NCBI RefSeq assembly: GCF_964340395.1
Contig: NC_135558.1
Span: 15,260,500 to 15,324,499, forward strand
Direction: 5' to 3'
Source of the DNA: Glandiceps talaboti
Lineage: Eukaryota; Hemichordata; Enteropneusta; Spengelidae
DNA length: 64,000 bases
Below, piece after piece: positions 36,355 to 50,700 of this stretch. Numbering within the stretch: the first letter of the stretch is position 1; every line of letters begins with the position of its first letter. Made by a program: the position numbers and the translations under genes. The notes under the pieces are model-generated. The model searched no databases, had not been told where the DNA came from, and saw only the letters and a list, made by a program, of their open reading frames with translations.

Positions 36355-36875
36355 ACCAGTATCTTCAGATATCAATTCACCAAATCGAAAAGTAATGTAA
36401 TTCACCATTCAGCAGTAAATCTTGTGTAAATTCGCCAATATCACATACAGTTTTGTCATAGTTTGACTATAGCCTTACTAGAATGAACGTTAAATACGTG
36501 TGTGGGTTTGCAATGTATACCAGAGTCGTGTACACATGAGATAGGGACCGGTCAATTTCTCCGGCTGGCGGAGGCCTGGTGATGGATTTTTCTATAGGGC
36601 CGATAAAAGTCACTGACTCCCCCATCCTGTTAACGAAAGAGGGCTGACCCCCTATCGCTTATTTTTAAAACATGATGACATCACCCCTGCCCCCAACTCC
36701 CCTCCATATCATATTCACATGCCGGGTATTCACATGCTGGGTATTTCATCGTGACTCAGAGTGGCCTGCTTGCCTATGTCTCGCAAATAATATAATTAGC
36801 ACAACACGTAATTAGCAACTACATAGGGATGACATTAAAAAAAAAAGTTTACTTGTAATATCATTGTGGTCGTAA

Positions 36876-37440
36876 TATAAAAGTAAGGAGGAAAGGTTTG
36901 GATGGAAATATGTACATCTCCCACGGAGGTTCTCCTTCTAGAAGCTCTGGGTGTTTGACTTTTTAAGCCAACTTTTATACTATTCAATACATTCCAAACG
37001 TTACAAGACAGCACAACCATATAACTACATGCAGCAACTAAACTAGGGTTGAATTTTTTAAAGTTTCATATCATCTTGAGAGTAAAAGGTAGGGGATAGA
37101 GATCTTGAGACGGGTATTGTCCACCTCTCATTGAGGAGAGTTTCTTTACTTTAAGAGTCTGTTATGACAATTTTTTATACTGTGTAAGCAATAATTTCAC
37201 AGATGTCAGTACATAGTCATAGGGTAAAAGTGTTCAATTTTTTTTTGAAATAACATCATAACAGTAAAAGGTTGGTGCATATCTGATTGTTTGTTGAATG
37301 AGTGGCTCCCATTCATCTGGGCGTGAGGGCGTACCAGGGGTCTCCTCCCAGCAGATCTGTAGTTTTTTGGCTCATTATCTGGCAATGTTTAAGTTATTAT
37401 CCATAGCTTCCTTTCAGGTAATAAGTTCATAATTTCAAAA
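36876..37440 (+). repeat. Diverged tandem repeat, period about 185-190 bp
   Basis: Recurrent landmarks are AAAAGTAAGGAGG, AGTAAAAGGTAGGGG and AGTAAAAGGTTGG, near 36880, 37081 and 37264. Each repeat also has an AATTTTTTATACT-like stretch and a block on the pattern AGGGT.GAA.TTTTTT..A. Similarity is low. Confidence 0.4.
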
Positions 37441-37649
37441 AGCTAAAGTGAATATAAGTTTCGCATGTTACATGAAAATTACACTGTCTATAACATTATA
37501 GTGGCATTACTATTGCAGATAGCAAAGCCACTTTGCTATGTAAGAGAACTTAGGTGCCCATATCTATATTGTGCGTATTGCAGTGCATCATGATGTGTCA
37601 GGTGACTGGTACATAACTGGTGCGCCCCCAACGATGACGAAGGACAGAG

Positions 37650-40600
37650 CTACAACGTTATCCACGTCACAACTAATCAAGCAGATTACAATACACGGAC
37701 GTCTTGACTATGGTGATGACGACCTGCGTTGAGACTCGTATAGCCTTATCTTGATACCTACACCTGAACGAAGACTATTTGGATTGTACCGACCTAACCA
37801 TGCTAACAGCGATTTCCTTAGGTAAGACTACTTTCGTTGTTAAGGAAAAACACAAAACTGGTGTTGTGAGATTTCCACGTCGACGTCCCAGCCGGCGATT
37901 TTTCCTTGTACATAGTCGTAGTCACTCAAACACTCGACTCGGACTACTTGCGTAGTCGTGACTGTGGTGGGCGACATTTTTAATATTTGACTTGAATTGT
38001 AATGAGTTTTTTCTACTACGTGTTTTCGCGTCCATCGAAGATGGGTTAGCTATAAGCTTATATAGTTATGTTTAGTTTTACGTGCACTGTTTGGATTTGA
38101 GTATAACTCTCCAGGTAACTCCCGAGCTCCCATGGTTGTGAAGACCGCAAAAGTGTTTCGCTGAAGAATTCTGTAATTTTGGCAGCGTGGTCTAGGCTAC
38201 CGGGATGCTACTGGAATTTCATGCTAATAACAATGTGAACATGTTAGCGCAAAGAATTTCTACAAAATTACAATAAACTCCTCACTTCTTTTGGAACCAA
38301 AAGTCCCCGTCCAAAGTAGCAGGTTTTGAGAAAAAAAATCACGGACTGCAATGAGCAGGTGCCTCCGCAGATCTTTAAATTTCCTGCCCATATGTCGGAA
38401 GAGTGCAGAAGTTGTCGATACTTGCTACCTACTCGCCCAATTCACCCTGTCGCCAGTTAAATTCAATTTGAAACTTTATTTATTGGTATTTTACAGCAAA
38501 ATTCAATGAAATTTTGACTGTGCTAAAGCAAATTCAGAAGCATCCTTATTCAGTGCGAAACATTCTTTGAATAAATTATCTCAGCGCTGAATAAATTAAA
38601 TTACTCTGTACCCAGTTGTAGTTTTCAATAGCAGTTTTCCTCATTCGTTTGCCCCAAATTCGTAGTATCCCAAGTTTAATTTTACTATGCTATATATATA
38701 TCAGTCAAAACAAATTATTATACTATATCATTAAAGTTTTCAAATTGTTAACGTTGTTATAATGTTGTAGCAAGCCACCTTCCCTGCCATTGACCCCGTT
38801 GTTCAGTGCCAGTACAATTTTATCTAAGCTTATCCTAGTTATGTTAACTTGTTACTAGCTAAGTTAGCTTTTTATAACCTAGTTAGCTGTTTACTTCAAA
38901 AGTCCACACAGTTGTGTACATGCCAATAATTTCTATGTATGTAAGAATTTGTCATTGATTACTTAATGTTAGTCTTTTCAAATTTTTGCCCTTTCAGGTA
39001 AAAGGATATGGATGCACCAGTGAATGAAAATAAATGAAAATTTAAAAACGCGATCCTTCACAAACCTGACAGCAACCTCAAAGCAGATGAAGATTTGAGA
39101 CAACCAAGATAAGTTCTGCTAATTGTTACATTTAGAATTCTCAACCATTAAAGCTTTACTCTAGTCAAATTGCATATACAAAATATCGATTTAAACTAAC
39201 TAGATATTAGAATTATCTGATTGACATGTACATGTAATGTTTATCAACTGGAGTTATGACACAACTATGACCTTCTGTTCACTGACAGGTCAGATACTAG
39301 TAACTTTCAAGTTTAAATGTGGAGATTGACAGCTCATATGTTAATATAAGTTGTACAGTATTTTTCAAATTATCTTTACTATAATTTTCTAAAAGCACAC
39401 ACAGTGGAACACAAGCAAATATCTATGAAAAGTAAAAAACAATAGACAATGATTAAATTTCATATTTGGGAAATTGTTGATGTGCATACACATTTTGTTG
39501 TTTAACTATTATTCAGGTTGGTTTGCATGGTGCAACACCTGGATGGCTTCATGCAATAAAAGAATCAAAGAAATTTCCATAAATGTGGTAGATTTACCCA
39601 TCCTCTATCCTTTGCATTTTGACCGATACATTTTACCTCTCCTTGCAAAATCAAATTCCATTGGGAACAAATGAACATGCAATTGGCCAGAAAGACATAG
39701 TGAAATGAATACAAATTTCACTAGTCATGTAGCATATTATTTTGAGTGTGTCAGATGAAAGTTAATGGCATGAACATACAGACAGATATACATTGGATGT
39801 AGGGCATTATTGGGGCAATACTTTGATATTTGCCTTAGAAGACATATCGGAATAAGAAGACATATATGACAAACTCTTTCACACTGTATCATGCACAGCA
39901 CTTCAAACACCTTCCACAACTCCACCAGTATGGTCAAACCCTCGGTCTTTATGGCACAGCCTGAATGACAACATATATTATTTAATGCATCAGATGTTGA
40001 TCGCTTTAGGTAAACCTTTTTTGATGCAAGTGTACAGAAGAACCAAACATCATGAAGTCCAATAAGAAAATGTAATACATTCTGTTTTATCAATAAGTTC
40101 TGACAGACCCACAGTTTATATAAACACACCACCCTCTGGCTTGTATTGTTGGTGGGTTGATTAGTTTATGTTGTTTTATTAGTTGGATTTGTCATCATTT
40201 GGTTGGTCAGTCGGTTGGTTGGTCAGTCGGTTGGTTGGTTGGTTGGTTGGTTGATATTTTTGATCTAGGTTGGTTTGTTGTCTGTTAGTTGCTTGTCTGT
40301 TGGTTAAGTCATTTATTATCTTGTTTATGGTTGTTTGGACCTTTGAATTTATTTGTTGGTTAGTTTGTTGTCTAGTTGGTTAGTTGTTTTGCTTGTCAAG
40401 TTCATTTATTTGTTGGTTGGTTTTATGGGTCACAAATATTGTTGTACATCAATGATGCATTGAATTGGATTAGAAGGTGCTGTGACTACATGTATGTACG
40501 CCATGGGTTGGTCTAAACTCACCGATAACATAGAATGTTCATTGCATTTTCTTTTTTGGCCTCTGTGATGTGTGGTTCTTCTGTTCACTTCTACCAACCT

Positions 40601-42300
40601 CAATGAAAAAAATGTTTCTTAAAACCGATCAAAATCTGATGCCTTTGATATCCAGATATGTTGTCGGTTAGGCCAGGCCATACACATTGAGGGGGTAACC
40701 ATACTGGTGAAGTTATGGAAGGGCTAAATGAACTGATGTGCCGATTCAGTGTGAAAGAGTTTGTCACATTGCCATCTCTTTCCGACATGTTTTCAATACC
40801 AACTGTCAATTTATTGAAACAATAATGTTATATTTCATATATATATATCTGTCTCAATGTTCATGGCATGAACTTTCATCTGACACACGAAAGATAACAT
40901 GCTCCAAGGTCAGTGAGATTCATATTTTAATATTTCACCATATCTTTTTTTGCTAATTTCATGTTTATTTTTTTTCAGTGCAATTTGATTTTACATTGAA
41001 AAGTGAAAAGTACTGGTCACAATGCAAAGGATGGAGTATGGATATATTTGCAACATTTGTAGCCATTTCTTTGTTTCGTTTAGCTATGCAGCCATCCATG
41101 TGTTGCTCCATATGAACAGAGTCAGTACTTCACTGACTATTTCCGGTTGTCCAGCCACATTTTATGATCAATTTCAAAGTATTGATCATAACTTCCATAC
41201 TGCTCTGTGGACTATTGTTTTTTTTTAATTACAAACCACTGTGACATTCTTTGTTCATGAGTTGCGAAATGTTACCTGCAAGGTGAGTTGTTTTCACTCT
41301 CGATCCAGTTTTGCAAAGTATTCATCTTGTATCTCAATAACCAACTGGGCAGCATGATATTTTGAAGATATTGGATGATTAAGCGGTGATCATTCACACA
41401 ATCACTATTATGTTCATCAGTTATAAACTAATGTCCACAACAGCATGGTAATCTGCAAATATTCAATGTATTGTGTTAGCATGACTGTGCATGTATTACA
41501 TATATTTCTCTCTCCCTCTCTCTCTACTCAGACAACACAACAAAATCAAAATGTACAATAGGCACCTGCCAGGATTTTGAATATGTTACAAACTATATGA
41601 AAAGGTATTTAGAGCTGATTGTTGTTTTACCTATTTTCTGATACATCTCTTTCTTACTTTCAAAACATATGCTAGTTGGTTTTGATTTGATTGTCAGATA
41701 GTATTCTTTTCAGATTAAAAACAATTTACATGAGCTGTCTAATGACCAACCAGCCTTCAAAATAAAAATGCATACAAAACGTGAGGCCGCCATTACTTTT
41801 TTGTCATGCATACATCCTCAATGGGTGAACAGCTGCCAAAATTGGTGTCCATGCAATGCCCTTCTGCTCATGACATATCCTTCCTTAATAATGTACACAT
41901 TATTTCAGAATGTACATGGCTTGTTATGTCTGAATTTTTGCATTCATTGATATATAGATCAAAGGTGTTAATGATTATTGATTTGTGAATTGTAGGCATC
42001 AACATACCCCTGACCAGAATACCTCACATGTGAATACTATGCCCAATATTAGCTACAGTTGCTGCAGAACTACAATCCAAAGACTTGGATCCATCACCAA
42101 GAACACATCAAAGTCCACATTGTAGAGAAGGAGGGAGAAGTCAAGACTACTATGTACCATTATATCATCAAGAACAATTGTCACAATCCACCACAAGGTG
42201 TAAATATTGTGCAGGAAGAGGAAGAATTTGAGACTACCAGTTGCATCACCAAGAACACTCTTCGCAATCCACCGCAGTGCTAATTTGCACAGGAAGAGGA
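37650..42300 (+). ncRNA. Candidate spliced non-coding transcript (weak)
   Basis: A CpG-richer stretch near 37600-38000 ends a possible first exon at a consensus donor, TTAG|GTAAGACT (37821). Good acceptors follow at about 38999 (GCCCTTTCAG), 39518 (TTATTCAG), 40979 (TTTTTTCAG) and 41997 (GAATTGTAG). The segment 42090-42330 contains two or three diverged copies of a roughly 75-bp phrase (ATCACCAAGAACAC, CAATCCACC, GAAGAGGAAGA). No long coding frame links them. This is splice-signal reading only. Confidence 0.18.
39745..40888. mobile_element. Long inverted repeat (foldback-like), arms about 310-325 bp
   Basis: The left arm, about 39745-40055, is matched in reverse complement by about 40561-40888. 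Paired landmarks are GTGTGTCAGATGAAAGTT with AACTTTCATCTGACACAC, CACCAGTATGGT with ACCATACTGGTG, and ACAGAAGAACCA with TGGTTCTTCTGT. The arms are diverged, with small indels. The roughly 500-bp spacer contains a decayed GGTT microsatellite (40190-40430). A 131-codon frame on the minus strand of the left arm has no recognisable product. Confidence 0.8.
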
Positions 42301-42330
42301 AGATGTCTACCAGTTACTTTCTGGGTTGGT

Positions 42331-44169
42331 CACCTTGTCTTTGTAAGAATTAAGTCTTTTATATCTCCTATAGTCATTTGGAAGACTATGTAGCATTTGT
42401 GCCAACGATGACATATATTAAATGAGTGAACAAGACTTAAGAACTTAGATGCTGTCTTTGTAAGAACCAGAAGCTGTAAAATGAACAACTTTTATTTCAT
42501 AAGTACTGTTCATATTGTCAACTGTCATGTGAAGTGTATGTATTTATAATTTGTCAACAAATCCATACCCAATTCAGGAGTGTTTATCAAAAATCAAAAT
42601 ACAGTATCATCAGCAATAACTGGTAAACAATTAAAAGGATTATATAAACTGTTCCCAGTGAGTTCCCTCAAGTATAGCTGCCACCACCACCCCTCCCCCT
42701 CAAATAGCATATATCTGACAAATAAAAAAAAGAATGAAAAATGACTACAGCTACTGGGGTTTCGATATTTTAGATTTCTTTTTAAAGCCATACTGGCTTG
42801 AATATATGTTGTGGGTTACCTGGTATATGGCTCTATAGGGAACATAGGTGTTAAGGAATCAGGGATTGCAATTTCTGAGAAATGTCATAATTGTGAAAAT
42901 CACTGTTACTGTAACGTTAAATAAGTGCAAACTGTCTCTAAATTATTCTTGGGGTTATTTAGCAAAGCCTTAATCCCCTGCCATGGCCACTGCCTTTTAC
43001 ATGGACTTGGTCTGAAGATGAGTGACCTACATAAACTCATTAAGGTCTGTAGTGCATACATGTGTGTGTGTGTGTGTGTGCGTGCGTGCGTGCGTGTGTG
43101 TGTGTGTGTGTGTGTGTGAATAACTTAAAGCTTGAAATCACTGGACCTATTGCTTAAGTTGATGTATTTGTTTAGGTGTTACAAGGGTGTCTACTTGTGA
43201 AAATTGTTAAACATAAAATGACTGTGCCATAGATATTAAGATAAAAAAGACTTAAGTTAACCCCACACACAGCTTAGTTGATATGTCTGGTACTAGACTG
43301 CGATAATCCATTTGGTATAATAAAGATAATAACATGTTTAGAGAAAGATGATGTGCAAAGTACGTTGAAAATGTGATATCTCATAGGAGCTTGCACCCTA
43401 AAATGGCTGACAGATTTGTGTATTTATTGGGGTGTCCAATGAGTCTTAAAGTGCACATTAATGGCCGTATTACCAAATGGGGACAAGAGTAACACAACCA
43501 CCATACTCCTTGCAACATTTTAACCAATTGATGTTTGGGTCTAAAGAAGTGAACTAGATTAATTGGGTGTTATTCTAAAGTATTTAATCCCCAGCAACCA
43601 TAATAATGGCACATGCAACTTTAAACTCTGCAATCATATCAAGTGACATAATTAATTTCATTCAATACAGTTATTGTGATACAGTGTTACTTAGCTAGTG
43701 CCAACTTGTATATTCTAAAACTACTTCTAAAACAAAGAATATTTGCTGAGCATTTGCAAGTAAAATACGAACTGCTAGTCATAACTATTGAGAATATGAA
43801 TATCATTATTATCATTTCATTACAATTGAAAAATACCTAACCAATACAAATCTTCATTGTATTTATTTGGTAGACTCTGTTGCCCAGTCCCTTTGCGTAT
43901 GCTTTGATCACCTCTAGTCTAGGCACCTAATCCTAACCCTAACCATACTAATGAATTTAACTATAATCCTAACCATATCTGTAAAGACTAACACAAACCA
44001 TCTTTGGGTGGTTGTTAAGCTTACACAAAATAAAAAGCAACTTGGTCTACCATTTTTAATATAATGATGATTTTTTGGATATAATTATTCTTCATTTTGT
44101 ATCATCATGATATTTTTAATTGTACCCAAGCTTTGATATAGATTAGAAATCCCTTAGAGTACCAAAGTA
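42331..44169. other. No gene recognised
   Basis: Intergenic, with one (GT)n tract and a short CCTAACCCTAACC at about 43931-43943 that is too short to be an interstitial telomere. Confidence 0.5.
43061..43118. repeat. (GT)n/(GC)n microsatellite
   Basis: GT repeats with a central GTGC block. Confidence 0.94.
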
Positions 44170-44690
44170 GTCATGCCACCTGGACGGGGGGAGGGGGAAG
44201 TTATACATTGATTATGGGAATAGCTATACTTTAGTTTTCTGATGTAACACCTGTACTACTTTCATGAGAGGGAACAACTATACAACTGTGTTTTAATTTT
44301 AATAATGAGGAGACAACTACACTTTATTTTCATGGAGGAGCAACTATACTAATTTTGGGAAAAGCTGTACTTTTAATACTTCAATGAGGAAACAGCAATA
44401 ATTTTCTATTATGATTGAATAGCTATACTACCGATACATTTATAAGGGGGTCAGTTATACTTTAGCTTGATTACAGAACAGATATTGCTATTGGGGAAAC
44501 AAACAGCTTTACTTTGATTTTATTGCAAGAGCAGCTACAATTTGATTCTATGAGGGACCTGATTTACTACTGTTATGGGGGCAGTTATACTTCACTTTTA
44601 TCAGGGGAGAACTAGATTTTCTTTTATAGTGGAACAACTGCTATGGCAGATGCAGTTATACTTGCCATGTTACGGAACAGGTACACTTAG
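44170..44690. repeat. Decayed left margin of the 27-bp satellite
   Basis: Scattered echoes of the unit (AACAACTATAC, GAGGAGACAACTACACTTTA, GGAACAGGTACACTTAG) at irregular spacing, grading into the clean array. This is expected at the edge of an array that homogenises by unequal exchange. Confidence 0.7.
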
Positions 44691-47600
44691 AGTGATACTT
44701 TAGTCTTTTAGGGGAACAGTTGCACTTTACTTTGATCGGGAATAGTTACACTTTACTTTCATTGGGGAACACTTCCACTTTACATTGATTGAGGAACAGT
44801 TACACATTACTTTGATTGAGGAAAGGTTATACTTTACTTTGATTAGGGAACAGTTACACTTTACTTTGATTAGGGAACAGTTACACTTTGATGAGGGAAT
44901 AGTTATTCGTTACTTTCATTAGGGAACAGTTACACTTTACTTGATTAGGGAACAGTTACACTTTACTTTGATTGGGGAACAGTTACACTTTACTTTGATG
45001 AGGGAACTGTTATACTTTACTTTGATTGGGGAACTGTTACACTTTACTTTGATTGGTAAACAGTTACACTTTACTTTGATGAGGGAAAAGTTATTCTTTG
45101 CTTTGATTGGGGAACAGTTATTCTTTGCTTTGATTATGGAACAGTTACACTTTACTTTGATTGGGGAACAGTTATACTTTACTTTGATTATGGAACAGTT
45201 ACACTTTACGTTGATTAGGGAACAGTTATACTTTGCTTTGATTGGGGAACAGTTATACTTTACTTTGATTAGGGAACAGTTACACTTTACTTTGACTAGG
45301 GAACAATTTCACTTTACTTTGATGAGGGAATAGTTATTCTTTACTTTGATTGGTAAACAGTTACACTTTACTTTGATGAGGGAACAGTTACACTTTACTT
45401 TGATTAGGGAACAGTTACACTTTACTTTGATGAGGGAATAATTATACTTTACTTTGATTAGGGAACAGTTACACTTTACTTTGATTAGGGAACAGTTACA
45501 CTTTACTTTGATTAGGGAACAGTTACACTTTACTTTGATTAGGGAACAGTTACACTTTACTTTGATTGGGGAACAGTTATACTTTGCTTTGATTATGGAA
45601 CAGTTACACTTTACTTTGATTAGGGAACAGTTACACTTTACTTTGATTGTGGAACAGGTATTCTTTACTTTGAATAGGGAACAGTTATTCTTTGCTTTGA
45701 TTGGGGAGCAGTTATTCTTTACTTTGATTAGGGAACAGTTACACTTTACTTTGATGAGGGAATAGTTATACTTTACTTTGATTAGGGAACAGTTATACTT
45801 TACTTTGATTAGGGAACAGTTACACTTTACTTTGATTAGGGAACAGTTACACTTTACTTTGATTAGGGAACAGTTACACTTTACCTTGATGAGGGAATAG
45901 TTATTCTTTACTTTGATTAGGGAACAGTTACACATTACTTTGATTGGGGAACAGTTATACATTACTTTGATTGGGGAACAGTTATACTTTGCTTTGATTA
46001 TGGAACAGTTACACTTTACTTTGATTGGGGAACAATTACACTTTACTTTGATTGGGGAACAGTTGTACTTTACTTTGATTGGAAAACAGTTATACTTTAC
46101 TTTGATTAGGGAACAGTTACACTTTACTTTGATTAGGGAAAGGTTACACTTTACTTTGATTGGTGAACAGTTACACATTACTTTGATTGGGGAACAGTTA
46201 TACTTTGCTTTGATTATGGAACAGTTACACTTTACTTTGATTAGGGAACAGTTACACTTTACTTTGATTGTGGAACAGGTATTCTTTACTTTGATTAGGG
46301 AACAGTTATTCTTTGCTTTGATTGGGGAGCAGTTATTCTTTACTTTGATTAGGGAACAGTTACACTTTGATTAGTGAACAGTTACACTTTACTTTCATTA
46401 GGAAACAGTTACACTTTACTTTGATTGGTGAACAGTTACACTTTACTTTGATTGGGGATCAGTTACACTTTACTTTGATTGGTGAACTGTTACACTTTAC
46501 TTTGATTACGGAACAGTTATACTTTGATTGGTGAACAGTTACACTTTACTTTAATTAGGAAACAGTTACACTTTACTTTGATTAGGGAACAGTTATACTT
46601 TACTTTGATTGGGGAACAGTTACACTTTACTTTGATGAGGGAATAGTTATACTTTACTTTGATTAGGGAACAGTTATACTTTACTTTGATTAGGGAACAG
46701 TTACACTTTACTTTGATTAGGGAACAGTTACACTTTACTTTGATTAGGGAACAGTTACACTTTACTTTGATGAGGGAATAGTTATTCTTTACTTTGATTA
46801 GGGAACAGTTACACATTACTTTGATTGGGGAACAGTTATACATTATTTTGATTGGGGAACAGTTATACTTTGCTTTGATTATGGAACAGTTACACTTTAC
46901 TTTGATTGGGGAACAATTACACTTTACTTTGATTGGGGAACAGTTGTACTTTACTTTGATTGGAAAACAGTTATACTTTACTTTGATTATGGAACAGTTA
47001 CTTCTTTACTTTGATTAGGGAACAGTTATACTTTGCTTTGATTAGGGAACAGTTACACTTTGCTTTGATTAGGAAACAGTTATACTTTGCTTTGATTAGG
47101 GAGCAGTTATTCTTTACTTTGATTAGGGAACAGTTACACTTTGATTAGTGAACAGTTACACTTTACTTTCGTTAGGAAACAGTTACACTTTACTTTGATT
47201 GCTAAACAGTTACACTTTACTTTGATTGGTGAACTGTTACACTTTACTTTGATTACGGAACAGTTATACTTTACTTTGATTGGTGAACAGTTACACTTTA
47301 CTTTGATTGGGGAACAGTTACACTTTACTTTGATTAGGGAACAGTTACACTTTACTTTGATGAGGGAATAGTTATTCTTTACTTTGATTGGTAAACAGTT
47401 ACACTTTACTTTGATGAGGTAATAGTTATTCTTTACTTTGATTGGTAAACAGTTACACTTTACTTTGATGAGGGAACAGTTACACTTTACTTTGATTAGG
47501 GAACAGTTATACTTTACTTTGATGAGGGAATAGTTATACTTTACTTTGATTAGGGAACAGTTATACTTTACTTTGATTAGGGAACAGTTATACTTTACTT

Positions 47601-47769
47601 TAATGAGGGAATAGTTATACTTTACTTTGATTTGGGAACAGTTATACTTTACTTTGATTAGGGAACAGTTACTCTTTACTTTGATTAGGGAACAGTTACA
47701 CGTTACTTTGATTGGGGAACAGTTACACGTTACTTTGATTGGGGAACAGTTATACTTTGCTTTGATTAT

Positions 47770-50700
47770 GGAACAGTTACACTTTACTTTGATTAGGGGA
47801 CAGTTACACTTTACTTTGATTGTGGAACAGGTATTCTTTACTTTGATTAGGGACAGTTATGCTTTGCTTTGATTGGGGAACAGTTTTTCGTTACTTTGAT
47901 TAGGGAACAGTTACACTTTACTTTGATTAGGAAACAGTTATACTTTGCTTTGATTGGGGAGCAGTTATTCTTTACTTTGATTAGGGAACAGTTACACTTT
48001 GATTAGTGAACAGTTACACTTTACTTTCATTAGGGAACAGTTACACTTTACTTTGATTAGGGAACAGTTACACTTTACTTTGATTAGGGAACAGTTACAC
48101 TTTACTTTGATGAGGGAATAGTTATTCTTTACTTTGATTAGGGAACAGCTACACTTTACTTTGATTGGGGAACAGTTACACTTTACTTTGATTGGGGAAC
48201 AGTTGTACTTTACTTTGATTGGAAAACAGTTATACTTTACTTTGATTATGGAACAGTTACACTTTACTTTGATTAGGGAACAGTTATACTTTGCTTTGAT
48301 TAGGGAACAGTTACACTTTACTTTGATTAGGAAACAGTTACACTTTGCTTTGATTAGGGAGCAGTTATTCTTTACTTTGATTGGGAGCAGTTATTCTTTA
48401 CTTTGATTAGGGATCAGTTATACTTTACTTTAATGAGGGAATAGTTATACTTTACTTTGATTTGGGAACAGTTATACTTTACTTTGATTAGGGAACAGTT
48501 ACTCTTTACTTTGATTAGGGAACAGTTACACGTTACTTTGATTGGGGAACAGTTACACGTTACTTTGATTGGGGAACAGTTATACTTTGCTTTGATTATG
48601 GAACAGTTACACTTTACTTTGATTAGGGGACAGTTGCACTTTACTTTGATTGTGGAACAGGTATTCTTTACTTTGATTAGGGAACAGTTATTCTTTGCTT
48701 TGATTGGGGAACAGTTTTTCGTTACTTTGATTAGGGAACAGTTACACTTTACTTTGATTAGAAAACAGTTATACTTTGCTTTGATTGGGGAGCAGTTATT
48801 CTTTACTTTGATTAGGGAACAGTTACACTTTGATTAGTGAACAGTTACACTTTACTTTCATTAGGAAACAGTTACACTTTACTTTGATTGGTGAACAGTT
48901 ACACTTTACTTTGATTAGGGAACAGTTACACTTTACTTTGATTAGGGAACAGTTACACTTTACTTTGATGAGGGAATAGTTATTCTTTACTTTGATTAGG
49001 GAACAGTTACACATTACTTTGATTGGGGAACAGTTATACATTACTTTGATTGGGGAACAGTTATACTTTGCTTTTATTATGGAACAGCTACACTTTACTT
49101 TGATTGGGGAACAGTTACACTTTACTTTGATTGGGGAACAGTTGTACTTTACTTTGATTGGAAAACAGTTATACTTTACTTTGATTATGGAACAGTTACA
49201 CTTTACTTTGATTAGGGAACAGTTATACTTTGCTTTGATTAGGGAACAGTTACACTTTACTTTGATTAGGAAACAGTTATACTTTGCTTTGATTAGGGAG
49301 CAGTTATTCTTTACTTTGATTAGGGAACAGTTACACTTTGATTAGTGAACAGTTACACTTTACTTTCGTTAGGAAACAGTTACACTTTACTTTGATTGCT
49401 AAACAGTTACACTTTACTTTGATTGGTGAACTGTTACACTTTACTTTGATTACGGAACAGTTATACTTTACTTTGATTGGTGAACAGTTACACTTTACTT
49501 TGATTGGGGAACAGTTACACTTTACTTTGATTAGGGAACAGTTACACTTTACTTTGATGAGGGAATAGTTATTCTTTACTTTGATTGGTGAACAGTTACA
49601 CTTTACTTTGATGAGGGAATAGTTATTCTTTACTTTGATTGGTAAACAGTTACACTTTACTTTGATGAGGGAACAGTTACACTTTACTTTGATTAGGGAA
49701 CAGTTATACTTTACTTTGATGAGGGAATAGTTATACTTTACTTTGATTAGGGAACAGTTATACTTTACTTTGATTAGGGAACAGTTACTCTTTACTTTGA
49801 TTAGGGAACAGTTACACTTTACTTTGATGAGGGAATAGTTATTCTTTACTTTGATTGGTGAACAGTTACACGTTACTTTGATTGGGGAACAGTTACACTT
49901 TACTTTCGTTAGGAAACAGTTACACTTTACTTTGATTGCTAAACAGTTACACTTTACTTTGATTGGTGAACTGTTACACTTTACTTTGATTACGGAACAG
50001 TTATACTTTACTTTGATTGGTGAACAGTTACACTTTACTTTGATTGGGGAACAGTTACACTTTACTTTGATTAGGGAACAGTTACACTTTACTTTGATGA
50101 GGGAATAGTTATTCTTTACTTTGATTGGTGAACAGTTACACTTTACTTTGATGAGGGAATAGTTATTCTTTACTTTGATTGGTAAACAGTTACACTTTAC
50201 TTTGATGAGGGAACAGTTACACTTTACTTTGATTAGGGAACAGTTATACTTTACTTTGATGAGGGAATAGTTATACTTTACTTTGATTAGGGAACAGTTA
50301 TACTTTACTTTGATTAGGGAACAGTTACTCTTTACTTTGATTAGGGAACAGTTACACTTTACTTTGATGAGGGAATAGTTATTCTTTACTTTGATTGGTG
50401 AACAGTTACACTTTACTTTGATTGGGGAACAGTTACACATTACTTTGATTGGGGAACAGTTATACTTTGCTTTGATTATGGAACAGTTACACTTTACTTT
50501 GATTAGGGGACAGTTACACTTTACTTTGATTGTGGAACAGGTATTCTTTACTTTGATTAGGGAACAGTTATTCTTTGCTTTGATTAGGGAACAGTTTTTC
50601 GTTACTTTGATTAGGAAACAGTTACACTTTACTTTGATTAGGAAACAGTTATACTTTGCTTTGATTGGGGAGCAGTTATTCTTTACTTTGATTAGGGAAC

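Larger units (their letters stand above)
35319..37649. other. KDM8 upstream region and intergenic DNA
   Basis: The KDM8 promoter should lie in the first few hundred bases, but no TATA box or other core element stands out. Around 36540-36780, GGGACCGGTCAATTTCTCCG and a C-rich stretch look like the remains of a dispersed repeat; this cannot be confirmed here. Confidence 0.4.

Noticed and set aside
36540-36780. Dispersed-repeat remnant with GGGACCGGTCAATTTCTCCG
   Set aside because: It looks like a decayed transposon end, but no inverted partner or second copy was found in the window.
39737-40132. 131-codon minus-strand frame
   Set aside because: Lies in the left arm of the long inverted repeat, and the matching arm does not preserve the frame; no domain recognised.
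43931-43943. Interstitial telomere-like CCTAACCCTAACC
   Set aside because: Only about two units, with a non-telomeric surrounding; likely chance.
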